Shown piece after piece: positions 1 to 8,488 of a stretch of 64,000 nucleotides of DNA (position 1 is its first letter; every line of letters starts with the position of its first letter). Below the pieces are notes generated by a model. The model was not told the DNA's origin, made no database searches, and saw only the letters and a program-made list of their open reading frames with translations. A program made the position numbers and the translations under genes. The stretch is from Bacteroides sp. (lineage in GTDB: Bacteria > Bacteroidota > Bacteroidia > Bacteroidales > Bacteroidaceae), in contig JAJQFD010000052.1 in NCBI GenBank assembly GCA_021201335.1, forward strand, positions 1-64,000. The letters run 5' to 3'.

Positions 1-180
1 ACATGACAGTGGTTTTTGTTGATCTTTTATTTAATAATATTGTTACGGAAATTTTGACTCAAAATAATTACCCATACCCCCGAATATTCCCCAAGTGATA
101 ACTAAAATCACCCCCTATTCAAATAAAAACTTGCATTATTGCACTAAAAATTATAAATTGCCTTTTAAAACAATTATTCT

Positions 181-268
181 TAAGCTATGAATGTTTATTT
201 TTAGCTTTGAATTTTGTATTCTTAGGTTACGAATAAAATTTCTATTATAGCAAAAACAATTCTATTAT
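181..268. repeat. Imperfect repeats with a 20-bp period upstream of the HU-like gene
   Basis: Three related blocks begin at 181, 201 and about 221 (TAAGCTATGAATGTTTATTT, TTAGCTTTGAATTTTGTATT, then TTAGGTTACGAAT). The octamer TCTATTAT then recurs at 241 and 261, again 20 bp apart. The phase is close to two helical turns, so all copies face the same side of the DNA, as expected for an operator array. The rest of positions 1-289 is AT-rich and shows no gene. The regulatory role is inferred. Confidence 0.35.
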
Positions 269-289
269 TTATCAGTAATTCTTTTTTTA

Positions 290-913
290 ATGGCAAAATA
301 CGAAATGCAGGAAATGAACCTGCCTAACGACGAAGGAAAGCGTGTTTTATACCCTCGATTGGTTCTGGGAGAACGAATAACCACCAAGTACATGGCAAAA
401 ATGCTCGCACAGCAAACAACCTTTAGTGCAGCGGAAGTCACAGCCCTTTTGATGGGATTATCGGATCAAATGTCCTTTTATCTGTCAGAAGGAAACCCGG
501 TAAAATTAGAGGGGATAGGTACTTTCACCCCAACAGTGGCTTTGCGAAGAGGAAAAGATCGGGAGTCTGGTGAAGAAGAGGATGAAAAACGAAATGCACA
601 GAGTCTTTTTATTGGAGGAGTTAACTTTCGTCCCGAGAAATCATTCCTGAAAGACATTAATCAAAAATGTACGCTGGAAAGATCCAGGCATAAATTTAAA
701 CGCTCATCGAAAAAGTATACACCGGAACAACGACTGGAATTGGCGAAGAAATACCTTGATACACATCCCTATATGCGAATTGCAGACTATGTAACTTTAA
801 CCGGACTGCGGCCTACAAAGGCTTCTCTGGAGTTAAAACAATGGGCAAGGCAACCAGAGAGTGGAATTAGTACTTCGGGAAGAGGTACCCATAAAGTATA
901 TATCAAGGGTTAG
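290..913 (+). CDS. HU-related DNA-binding protein with C-terminal extension
   Basis: A 207-residue protein. Residues about 1-125 resemble the Bacteroidota HU/IHF-like family: a helical dimerisation part (around TTKYMAKMLAQQTTFSAAEV), then a beta-arm core containing the characteristic VKLEGIGTFTPT stretch. HU proper is about 90 residues, so this belongs to the long variant. The tail (about 130-207) is very basic (RSRHKFKRSSKKY) and is followed by a segment that reads like a helix-turn-helix (TPEQRLELAKKYL, then IADYVTLTGLRPTKASLELK), which could be a second DNA-binding module. It is probably a nucleoid or architectural protein. It stands alone, and ATG at 290 is the only good start. Family assignment is confident; the HTH reading of the tail is inference. 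Confidence 0.8.
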   Translation: MAKYEMQEMNLPNDEGKRVLYPRLVLGERITTKYMAKMLAQQTTFSAAEVTALLMGLSDQMSFYLSEGNPVKLEGIGTFTPTVALRRGKDRESGEEEDEKRNAQSLFIGGVNFRPEKSFLKDINQKCTLERSRHKFKRSSKKYTPEQRLELAKKYLDTHPYMRIADYVTLTGLRPTKASLELKQWARQPESGISTSGRGTHKVYIKG

Positions 914-1011
914 GTACTAACTAATGGACAACTCTTCCTGGGATAAAGACGTAAAGACAGTTATTCTTACGGTGAAGTAGTCAGGTATCATTCTGTATGC
1001 GCAGAATTTTA

Positions 1012-1019
1012 TACCTTTG
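1012..1019 (+). promoter_or_regulatory. Bacteroidota -7 box (TACCTTTG) of the DEAD-box gene
   Basis: A perfect TAnnTTTG match ends only 4 nt before the ATG at 1024 (spacer CAGC). Transcription from such a box normally starts about 5-8 nt downstream, so the mRNA would be leaderless or nearly so. No clear -33 TTTG was found. Confidence 0.55.
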
Positions 1020-1023
1020 CAGC

Positions 1024-2352
1024 ATGCAACCGAAAAATGAAATCATCAGGCAAGTTCTTCAGCAATTGAAGATTGAAAAACTGAATGCCATGCAGCAAGC
1101 AGCGTTGACAAATAATGTAGAGGGAAAAGACCTGGTATTATTATCACCTACTGGTTCCGGAAAGACACTGGCTTATTTGTTGCCATTGCTTTTGTCTCTG
1201 CAACCGGATAACAATTCTATCCAGTCTTTAATTCTCGCACCCTCCCGTGAACTGGCTTTGCAGATAGAGGCTGTATTTAAATCTATGAATACCCCCTGGA
1301 AAACCTGTTGTTGCTATGGTGGGCATCCTATCAGTGAAGAGAAGAAAAGTATTTTGGGTAATCACCCGGCTATAATAATAGGTACGCCGGGTCGCATAGC
1401 CGATCATCTGAGGAAAGGGAACTTCTCTCCTGATGCCATTCAGACTTTAGTGATTGATGAATTTGATAAATCTCTTGAGCTGGGTTTTCAGGAAGAGATG
1501 GAAGAAATTATTTCTCAGCTCTCCGGACTGAAGAAACGAATGTTGTTATCCGCTACCGATGCGGAAGAGATTCCACAATTCACCGGCTTGAACCGAACCA
1601 TTAAACTGGACTTTTTACAAGAAGGGCAGGAAGAATCGAGACTCCGTTTAAAGAAAGTATATTCTCCTGCGAAAGATAAAATTGAAACACTCTATAAATT
1701 ACTCTGCACATTAGGGAATCAATCCAGCATTGTATTTTGCAATCATCGGGATGCCGTAGAGAGGGTCAGCAAGTTGCTCACTGAAAAGAAACTCTACAAC
1801 GAAGCCTTTCATGGAGGTATGGAACAACCGGATAGAGAAAGAGCGCTTTATAAATTCAGGAACGGGAGTTGCTTTGTTCTGATTTCTACTGATCTAGCTG
1901 CCCGTGGACTGGATATCCCCGAAATAGAACATATCATTCACTACCATCTACCTATCAATGAAGAGGCTTTTACCCACCGCAACGGTCGTACCGCCCGTTG
2001 GGATGCCAAAGGAACTTCCTATCTGATTCTGAATGAATTGGAATCTCTTCCGGAATATATCACCTCTGAACCGGAAGAATTCCTGTTACCAGAACACATC
2101 CCTCATCCTGCTAAACCTTTATGGACTACCATTTACATTGGAAAAGGGAAAAAAGATAAGCTCAACAAAACAGATATTGTGGGCTTTATCTATAAAAAGG
2201 GACAGTTATCTCGGGAAGATGTAGGTCCGGTTGATGTAAAAGAACACTATGCATTTGTGGCTATTCGCAGTAACAAAGTAAATCAGTTATTGAATCTGAT
2301 CCAGGGAGAGAAAATTAAAGAAAAGAAAACCATTATCGAAAAAGCAAAGTAA
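1024..2352 (+). CDS. DEAD-box ATP-dependent RNA helicase
   Basis: A 442-residue SF2 helicase. Motifs appear in order: Walker A PTGSGKT (about residue 45), Ia PSRELALQ, Ib GTPGR, motif II as DEFD rather than DEAD (VIDEFDKSLELGF), III as LLSAT, then in the second RecA domain STDLAARGLDIPE and the Arg-finger motif HRNGRTAR. The last ~75 residues (from about IYIGKGKKDKL) look like the DbpA/CsdA-type RNA-binding domain, which suggests a role in ribosome assembly or cold-shock RNA remodelling. An in-frame ATG at 997 would add nine residues, but the -7 box at 1012-1019 lies between the two, so 1024 is preferred. It appears monocistronic. Confidence 0.85.
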   Translation: MQPKNEIIRQVLQQLKIEKLNAMQQAALTNNVEGKDLVLLSPTGSGKTLAYLLPLLLSLQPDNNSIQSLILAPSRELALQIEAVFKSMNTPWKTCCCYGGHPISEEKKSILGNHPAIIIGTPGRIADHLRKGNFSPDAIQTLVIDEFDKSLELGFQEEMEEIISQLSGLKKRMLLSATDAEEIPQFTGLNRTIKLDFLQEGQEESRLRLKKVYSPAKDKIETLYKLLCTLGNQSSIVFCNHRDAVERVSKLLTEKKLYNEAFHGGMEQPDRERALYKFRNGSCFVLISTDLAARGLDIPEIEHIIHYHLPINEEAFTHRNGRTARWDAKGTSYLILNELESLPEYITSEPEEFLLPEHIPHPAKPLWTTIYIGKGKKDKLNKTDIVGFIYKKGQLSREDVGPVDVKEHYAFVAIRSNKVNQLLNLIQGEKIKEKKTIIEKAK

Positions 2353-2364
2353 GCCTCTTATGAG

Positions 2365-2982
2365 AAACCTGTCTCCAAAAGGCAATCGATTTTTTGATAA
2401 AGTTATAAATTATTCCTTTCAATCATGACTATTCTTTGATTGGTTAACACGAAAGAACGTTGTAAGCGATGACCTAGGATGTGGCCAGATGTGCATAACC
2501 ACGGATTTGATTCGTCGACCGTTGATTCACCCAGTCGTGGTCGGAAGATTTGAGGTAATTAAAATCTTTAAGAATCCCACAGGGATTGCATGTGTATAAC
2601 CACGGGATGTAATCCCGTCTTGGTCGGAAGATTTAAGGACATTAAAATCTAGAAGAATCCTGTAGGGATTACAGGTGCATAACCGTGGGATGCATATCCC
2701 ACGGGATAGAAATAACTATCCCGTGAGCCATGAAGTGGGTCAATAATATAGGTTTCACCCCCTATTGGGGCTGTGTGGGTAGAGTTGGGACGTCTATTCC
2801 ACGGGATTACATCCCGTGGTTATGCACATGCAATCCCTGCGGGATTTCCTACAGAGTTTAACGTCTTAAAATCTTCCGACCATGACTGGATATCCATCCC
2901 ACGGTTATGCACCTGTAATCCCTCCGGGATTTCTTAACTGAGCTGGAGTTTTAGATGGGATCTACTTTGGAGATATCCTGAT
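2365..2982. repeat. MITE-like intergenic repeat, copy A, with nested hairpins
   Basis: This fills the gap between the DEAD-box gene and serC. The ends are imperfect inverted repeats (CCTGTCTCCAAAAGG at about 2368; reverse complement of CTTTGGAGATATCC at about 2966). Inside are arms built on TGTGCATAACCACGGGAT, direct at about 2490, 2588 and 2675 and inverted at about 2800 and 2895, with GGGAT/ATCCC palindromes between them. The central ~130 bp (about 2693-2830) is nearly identical to copy B at 21283-21772. No transposase is present, so it would be non-autonomous. It has no convincing ORF. The MITE interpretation is inferred from the inverted ends and the second copy. Confidence 0.6.
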
Positions 2983-3228
2983 CAAATTGTAATCTCAGCA
3001 TAGCTATTTAGAACTGTTGTTGGTTAATAAATTCTAAATCTATACTTTTTAAATTCTCTCTTTTCTTCCGCTAATTTATAGAACTAATAAATATCCGATT
3101 TTGATACGGGTCTTTTAGAATAGTAGCCTTGTTTTTGGGGAATAACCTAACAAAATGGTTATTAATCTGGCGAATTTCTGTTATACTGTTCCTGTTCAAC
3201 TTTCTATTTGCGCTTTTCCTTACAAAAG

Positions 3229-3259
3229 TTTGTTTGCACCAAAATAATTCGTAATTTCG
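3229..3259 (+). promoter_or_regulatory. Probable serC promoter
   Basis: TTTG at 3229-3232 is followed, after 19 bp, by TAATTTCG at 3252-3259. This is one mismatch from the TAnnTTTG -7 consensus with the usual spacing. The start codon follows at 3314. Confidence 0.4.
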
Positions 3260-3313
3260 CCCTGTCATAAGACGCAAAACTTATAGATTTTGTCTAACCA
3301 AAACAAACTTCAA

Positions 3314-4384
3314 ATGAAAAAGCATAATTTCAGTGCGGGTCCTTCCATCCTTCCCAGAGAAGTAATTGAGGAAACAGCGAAGGCGGTTTTAGATTTCAAT
3401 GGTTCTGGTCTGTCCATCCTTGAAATCAGTCATCGTTCGAAAGATTTTCAGGCAGTAGTTGACGAAGCTGTTACTCTGTTTAAAGAACTTTTAAATATAC
3501 CTGAAGGGTATTCGGTTCTTTTCTTAGGCGGTGGAGCAAGTTTGGAGTTTTGTATGGTTCCTTACAACTTTCTGGAAAAAAAAGCAGCTTATCTGAACAC
3601 GGGTGTTTGGGCAAAAAAAGCCATGAAGGAGGCCAAAGGTTTTGGCGAAACGGTGGAAGTTGCATCTTCTGCGGATGCCAATTATACTTTTATACCGAAA
3701 GATTATACCATACCTGCTGATGCAGATTATTTTCATATAACTACCAACAATACCATTTACGGTACGGAATTGAAAGAAGATTTAAAATCTCCGGTTCCTG
3801 TGGTGGCAGATATGTCATCGGATATATTCTCTCGTCCGGTGGATGTTTCTAAATACATTTGTATTTATGGCGGAGCACAAAAGAATCTGGCTCCTTCAGG
3901 AGTTACATTCGTAATCGTTAAGAATGAGGCGCTGGGTAAAGTATCTCGCTATATTCCTACTATGTTGAATTATCAGACACATATTGACAATGGTTCTATG
4001 TTCAATACCCCTCCGGTATTACCCATCTATTCCGCTATGTTGACCCTTCGCTGGATTAAATCGTTGGGTGGTGTAAAGGTAATGGAACAACGTGCCATTG
4101 AGAAAGCTGATATGCTGTATAATGAAATTGATCGGAACAAATTATTTGTGGGAACAGCTGCTAAAGAAGATCGTTCACGCATGAATATTTGCTTCGTAAT
4201 GACTCCGGAATATAAAGATTTGGAAGCGGACTTCCAGAAATTTGCCACTGAAAGAGGCATGGTAGGCATTAAAGGACATCGTTCGGTAGGTGGTTTCCGC
4301 GCATCAACTTACAATGCGATCTCCAAAGAAAGCGTGCAGGCTTTGATTGACTGTATGCAGGAATTCGAAAAATTACATTCATAA
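3314..4384 (+). CDS. serC: Phosphoserine aminotransferase
   Basis: A 356-residue PLP enzyme that converts 3-phosphohydroxypyruvate to phosphoserine using glutamate (serine synthesis; it can also act in pyridoxal phosphate synthesis). The N-terminus HNFSAGPSILPREV is the SerC signature; FLGGGASLEF forms part of the cofactor phosphate site; the PLP lysine lies in YGGAQKNLAPSGV; GHRSVGGFRAS near the C-terminus is the conserved substrate-binding Arg segment. Length matches the family. Reading could extend to a TTG at 3290, but ATG 3314 gives the canonical start. The gene contains an intact A8 run (3576-3583). It is followed by a serA-type gene, so the pair forms a serine operon. Confidence 0.95.
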   Translation: MKKHNFSAGPSILPREVIEETAKAVLDFNGSGLSILEISHRSKDFQAVVDEAVTLFKELLNIPEGYSVLFLGGGASLEFCMVPYNFLEKKAAYLNTGVWAKKAMKEAKGFGETVEVASSADANYTFIPKDYTIPADADYFHITTNNTIYGTELKEDLKSPVPVVADMSSDIFSRPVDVSKYICIYGGAQKNLAPSGVTFVIVKNEALGKVSRYIPTMLNYQTHIDNGSMFNTPPVLPIYSAMLTLRWIKSLGGVKVMEQRAIEKADMLYNEIDRNKLFVGTAAKEDRSRMNICFVMTPEYKDLEADFQKFATERGMVGIKGHRSVGGFRASTYNAISKESVQALIDCMQEFEKLHS

Positions 4385-4396
4385 ATAATATAAACG

Positions 4397-4463
4397 AAAA
4401 ACCGCAGGTTAACATGGATTCCTTTTCTTGAAAAAGTGAGTCTGTGTTAGTTTGCGGTTTCTT
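4397..4463 (+). terminator. Long hairpin between serC and the serA-type gene
   Basis: AAACCGCA at 4399-4406 pairs with TGCGGTTT at 4453-4460, and an inner stem CTTTT/AAAAG caps it. No proper T-run follows, so it may be a weak terminator, a processing site or an attenuator that sets the serC:serA ratio. Confidence 0.4.
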
Positions 4464-4477
4464 AAAATATCAGACCA

Positions 4478-5395
4478 ATGAAAATACTTGTTGCTACTGA
4501 GAAACCATTTGCCAAGATTGCGGTTGATGGTATTCGTAAAGAAATTGAAGCAGCCGGATATGAACTTGTTTTGTTAGAGAAATATACAGAAAAAGCTCAG
4601 TTGCTGGATGCAGTAAAAGATGTTAATGCCATTATTATTCGTAGTGATATTATTGATGCGGAAGTATTGGCGGCTGCTAAAGATTTAAAAATTGTGGTTC
4701 GTGCAGGTGCCGGTTATGACAATGTAGATTTAAAAGCAGCCACAGAACATGGTGTCTGTGTAATGAATACTCCTGGCCAGAATGCCAATGCAGTAGCTGA
4801 GTTAGCTTTAGGTATGATGGTATATGCAGTACGTAATTTCTTTAATGGCACTTCCGGAACAGAATTAATGGGTAAAAAACTGGGTATACATGCTTATGGT
4901 AATGTAGGACGCAATGTGGCTCGTATTGCCAAAGGTTTCGGCATGGATATCTATGCTTATGACGCTTATTGTCCAAAAGAGGTCATTGAGAAAGACGGTG
5001 TAAAGGTGGTGGATTCTGTAGAAGAATTATATATAAACTGTAACATTATTTCTCTCCATATTCCGGCTACTCCTGAAACCAAAGGTTCCATCAATTACTC
5101 TTTATTAAATAAGGTACCTAAAGGTGCTATATTGGTCAATACAGCTCGTAAAGAAGTCATCAACGAAGATGAATTAATCAAGTTCATGATTGAACGGGTT
5201 GACTTTAAATATATGACCGACATTATGCCTGCCGCCCATGCCAAGTTTGTTGAATTGTTTGCAGAACGTTATTTTTCTACTCCTAAAAAAATGGGCGCAC
5301 AAACATCCGAAGCCAATATAAATGCAGGTATTGCTGCCGCACAACAGATTGTTGGTTTTCTGCGCGACGGAATAGATAAATTCAAAGTTAATTAA
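4478..5395 (+). CDS. serA: D-3-phosphoglycerate dehydrogenase-type 2-hydroxyacid dehydrogenase
   Basis: A 305-residue D-isomer-specific 2-hydroxyacid dehydrogenase, the short form without ACT or ASB regulatory domains. The substrate Arg region is VVRAGAGYDNVDL; the NAD fold is GKKLGIHAYGNVGRNVARIA, where the glycine-rich loop reads AYGNVG instead of the usual GxGxxG; the second conserved Arg is in LVNTARKEVINEDEL. The C-terminal catalytic His region (AAHAKFVELF, then KKMGAQTSEANINAG) is present but divergent. Its position 93 bp after serC supports a role in the first step of serine synthesis, 3-phosphoglycerate to 3-phosphohydroxypyruvate. No sequence comparison was run, so another hydroxyacid substrate remains possible. 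DUF1015 follows after 18 bp. Confidence 0.85.
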   Translation: MKILVATEKPFAKIAVDGIRKEIEAAGYELVLLEKYTEKAQLLDAVKDVNAIIIRSDIIDAEVLAAAKDLKIVVRAGAGYDNVDLKAATEHGVCVMNTPGQNANAVAELALGMMVYAVRNFFNGTSGTELMGKKLGIHAYGNVGRNVARIAKGFGMDIYAYDAYCPKEVIEKDGVKVVDSVEELYINCNIISLHIPATPETKGSINYSLLNKVPKGAILVNTARKEVINEDELIKFMIERVDFKYMTDIMPAAHAKFVELFAERYFSTPKKMGAQTSEANINAGIAAAQQIVGFLRDGIDKFKVN

Positions 5396-5413
5396 ATACC
5401 TTACTGATATACT

Positions 5414-6661
5414 ATGGCAACCGTAAAACCTTTTAGAGGCATTCGTCCTCCCCAGAATTTTGTGGAGCAAGTAGCTTCCCGCCCTTACGATGTATTAAAC
5501 TCGGAAGAAGCCCGTCAGGAAGCTGAAGGGAATGAAAAATCTCTTTATCACATCATCAAGCCGGAGATAGATTTTCCGGTGGGAACAGATGAGCACGAGG
5601 AGTGTGTATATACGAAAGCTGCTGAAAACTTTCAGCTATTTCAGGATAAAGGCTGGCTGGTACAAGACGAGAAAGAACACTATTACATCTATGCACAAAC
5701 CATGAATGGCAAAACCCAGTATGGTTTGGTGGTAGGCGCTTACGTTCCTGATTATATGAATGGAGCGATAAAGAAACACGAACTTACACGGCGGGATAAA
5801 GAAGAAGATCGCATGAAGCATGTACGTGTGAATAATGCCAATATAGAGCCTGTATTCTTTGCTTATCCGGATAATGATAGATTGGATAAGATTGTTCAAA
5901 AATATGCTGCCACAACACCCGTTTATGATTTCATTGCACCTGGCGATGGCTTTGGCCATACATTCTGGATTGTGGATGACGAAAACGACATGGCGGTTAT
6001 TACCCGTGAGTTTGCCGGAATGCCTGCCCTTTATATTGCTGATGGCCATCATCGTTCGGCTGCGGCCGCTTTGGTTGGTGCTGAGAAAGCAAAACAAAAT
6101 CCAAGTCATAGTGGAGACGAAGAGTATAATTATTTTATGGCGGTATGTTTTCCTGCGAATCAGTTAACTATTATTGATTATAATCGTGTTGTTAAAGATT
6201 TGAATGGTTTAACCTCTGAACAATTTCTGGCTGCGCTCGAAAAGAATTTCATAGTAGAAGAGAAAGGTGCTGAAATATACAAACCTGAAAAATTACATAA
6301 CTTTGCTCTTTATCTGGATGGTAAATGGTATAGTTTAACGGCAAAACCAGGCACTTATGATGATAATGACCCGATTGGGGTACTTGATGTGACTATTTCA
6401 TCGAATCTAATTCTGGATGAAATTCTGGGAATTAAAGATCTCCGTTCTGATAAACGCATAGATTTTGTCGGTGGTATTCGGGGATTAGGAGAATTGAGTA
6501 AGCGAGTAGATAGCGGAGAGATGAAAGTAGCTTTGGCACTCTATCCTGTTTCTATGAAACAACTCATGGATATAGCTGATACAGGCAATATAATGCCTCC
6601 AAAGACAACTTGGTTTGAGCCAAAATTGCGATCAGGTTTAGTTATTCATAAGTTAGATTGA
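5414..6661 (+). CDS. DUF1015 family protein
   Basis: A 415-residue cytosolic protein of the DUF1015 family. Recognised features are the N-terminal VKPFRGIRPPQNFVEQVASRPYDVLN, the conserved KKHELTRRDKEEDRMKH segment and the ALYIADGHHRSAAA block, where His and Asp suggest a metal or phosphate site. Its biochemical function is not established. It lies 18 bp after the serA-type gene and ends at a strong terminator, so it is the third gene of the serC operon. That conserved position suggests a link to serine or phosphoserine metabolism, which is inference. No signal peptide or membrane segment. Confidence 0.85.
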   Translation: MATVKPFRGIRPPQNFVEQVASRPYDVLNSEEARQEAEGNEKSLYHIIKPEIDFPVGTDEHEECVYTKAAENFQLFQDKGWLVQDEKEHYYIYAQTMNGKTQYGLVVGAYVPDYMNGAIKKHELTRRDKEEDRMKHVRVNNANIEPVFFAYPDNDRLDKIVQKYAATTPVYDFIAPGDGFGHTFWIVDDENDMAVITREFAGMPALYIADGHHRSAAAALVGAEKAKQNPSHSGDEEYNYFMAVCFPANQLTIIDYNRVVKDLNGLTSEQFLAALEKNFIVEEKGAEIYKPEKLHNFALYLDGKWYSLTAKPGTYDDNDPIGVLDVTISSNLILDEILGIKDLRSDKRIDFVGGIRGLGELSKRVDSGEMKVALALYPVSMKQLMDIADTGNIMPPKTTWFEPKLRSGLVIHKLD

Positions 6662-6690
6662 TTTTTGAATTCATTAACATCTTAATATTG

Positions 6691-6733
6691 AAAACTCCGG
6701 GAAGAAATGAACAACTTTCCGGGGTTTTTATTT
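6691..6733 (+). terminator. Rho-independent terminator of the serC operon
   Basis: AAAACTCCGGGAA and TTTCCGGGGTTTT pair (with G-T pairs) around a 12-nt loop, followed by a T-rich tail. It lies 30 bp after the DUF1015 stop. Confidence 0.8.
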
Positions 6734-6868
6734 TGTTCAGGGTCAGGGGATTTTTATCAATTTTAGACTGAAAACTTTTATTCATTGCCCTTGTGAAAGT
6801 ATAATGTTAAATTTTTGTTAGTTATGTGCAAATAAAGCCAAAAAGTAATAACCAGCGGATTTCGTTGC

Positions 6869-6876
6869 TACCTTTG
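6869..6876 (+). promoter_or_regulatory. -7 box (TACCTTTG) of the ATP synthase operon
   Basis: A perfect TAnnTTTG match lies 92 bp before the atpD start, leaving a leader of about 85 nt rich in A and T. The -33 element is not obvious. Confidence 0.5.
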
Positions 6877-6968
6877 CTAAGTTGTTTCGTTAACTAATGG
6901 CGTAAACAAAAAATATTATAAAGTGTTTATATATAAACTAACAATAATCAAAATACAAAACACATTTT

Positions 6969-8486
6969 ATGTCACAGATTGTAGGTTATGTTTCTCAGGT
7001 AATTGGTCCTGTAGTGGATGTTTATTTTGAAGGCAATGATACGGATTTAATTCTTCCCAGTATACATGATGCATTAGAGATCAGACGTCCTCATGGCCGA
7101 CGATTAATAATAGAAGTTCAGCAGCATATCGGTGAGAATACGGTTCGTACAGTAGCAATGGACAGCACTGACGGTTTACAGCGTGGCATGAAAGTGTATT
7201 TGACCGGCGGACCGATTACCATGCCAATAGGTGCTCAAATTAAAGGACGCTTAATGAATGTTGTGGGAGATTCGATCGACGGAATGAAAGAGTTGGATCG
7301 GGAAGGTGCTTATCCCATTCACCGCGAACCCCCTAAATTCGAAGATTTATCTACCACACAGGAAGTTCTTTATACAGGAATTAAGGTGATTGATTTACTG
7401 GAACCTTACTCTAAAGGTGGTAAAATTGGTTTGTTTGGGGGCGCTGGAGTGGGCAAAACAGTTCTTATCATGGAACTGATAAATAATATTGCGAAGAAAC
7501 ATAATGGTTTTTCTGTGTTTGCCGGTGTAGGGGAGCGTACCCGTGAAGGGAACGACTTGCTTCGTGAAATGATTGAATCCGGTGTGATTCGTTATGGAGA
7601 AGAATTTATGAAAAGCATGAAAGCCGGACACTGGGATTTATCTAAAATTGATTATAATGAAGTTGCTAAATCACAAGCCACTCTTATTTTCGGGCAAATG
7701 AACGAGCCTCCTGGGGCCCGTTCTTCCGTGGCTTTATCCGGATTGACAGTTGCAGAGTCTTTTCGGGATAAAGGAGGTGAATCAGGAGGAGCTAAAGATA
7801 TTCTTTTCTTTATTGATAATATATTCCGTTTCACCCAAGCAGGATCGGAAGTGTCTGCTTTGTTGGGGCGTATGCCTTCTGCTGTGGGTTATCAACCGAC
7901 CTTAGCCACAGAAATGGGTGCTATGCAAGAGCGTATAACTTCTACTAAAACGGGATCTATTACTTCTGTGCAGGCGGTTTATGTTCCTGCGGATGACTTA
8001 ACCGATCCGGCTCCTGCCACGACTTTTACCCATCTGGATGCCACTACCGTACTGAGTCGTAAGATAACAGAACTTGGCATATATCCGGCCGTAGATCCGT
8101 TGGAATCCACCTCACGTATTCTTGACCCGCATGTCGTTGGCCAGGAGCATTATGAAGTTGCCCAACACGTGAAACAGATTCTTCAACGGAATAAGGAGTT
8201 GCAGGATATTATTTCTATTCTGGGTATGGAAGAACTTTCTGACGAGGATCGTATGGTTGTCAATCGCGCCCGCAGGGTACAGCGTTTTCTTTCTCAACCA
8301 TTTACAGTAGCCGAGCAGTTTACGGGCGTAAAAGGTGTAATGGTACCTATAGAGGATACGATCAACGGTTTCAAAATGATTCTGAATGGTGAAGTGGATG
8401 ATCTTCCTGAGGCTGCTTTTCTGAATGTGGGTACCATTGAGGATGCTCGTCAAAAAGCAAAAGAATTACAAGAACAAGCGAAATAA
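6969..8486 (+). CDS. atpD: F1Fo ATP synthase, subunit beta
   Basis: A 505-residue catalytic subunit of F1. The P-loop is GLFGGAGVGKT (about residue 155), the catalytic Glu is in GERTREGNDL, Walker B is DILFFIDNIFRF, and the DELSEED-region counterpart is LGMEELSDEDRMVV. Length matches the Bacteroidota form. It is the first gene of the operon; atpC starts 2 bp after its stop. Placing beta and epsilon before the Fo genes is the Bacteroidota arrangement, unlike the E. coli order. Confidence 0.97.
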   Translation: MSQIVGYVSQVIGPVVDVYFEGNDTDLILPSIHDALEIRRPHGRRLIIEVQQHIGENTVRTVAMDSTDGLQRGMKVYLTGGPITMPIGAQIKGRLMNVVGDSIDGMKELDREGAYPIHREPPKFEDLSTTQEVLYTGIKVIDLLEPYSKGGKIGLFGGAGVGKTVLIMELINNIAKKHNGFSVFAGVGERTREGNDLLREMIESGVIRYGEEFMKSMKAGHWDLSKIDYNEVAKSQATLIFGQMNEPPGARSSVALSGLTVAESFRDKGGESGGAKDILFFIDNIFRFTQAGSEVSALLGRMPSAVGYQPTLATEMGAMQERITSTKTGSITSVQAVYVPADDLTDPAPATTFTHLDATTVLSRKITELGIYPAVDPLESTSRILDPHVVGQEHYEVAQHVKQILQRNKELQDIISILGMEELSDEDRMVVNRARRVQRFLSQPFTVAEQFTGVKGVMVPIEDTINGFKMILNGEVDDLPEAAFLNVGTIEDARQKAKELQEQAK

Positions 8487-8488
8487 AT

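Noticed and set aside
2456..2950. CRISPR array in the repeated TGTGCATAACC arms
   Set aside because: The arms are unevenly spaced and inverted around a centre, unlike the regular direct repeats and spacers of a CRISPR array; no cas gene is present.
3071..3277. 68-residue minus-strand ORF before serC
   Set aside because: No recognisable family, no upstream box, and it covers the serC promoter.
5636..6109. 157-residue minus-strand ORF
   Set aside because: It lies fully inside the DUF1015 gene and looks like an antisense shadow.
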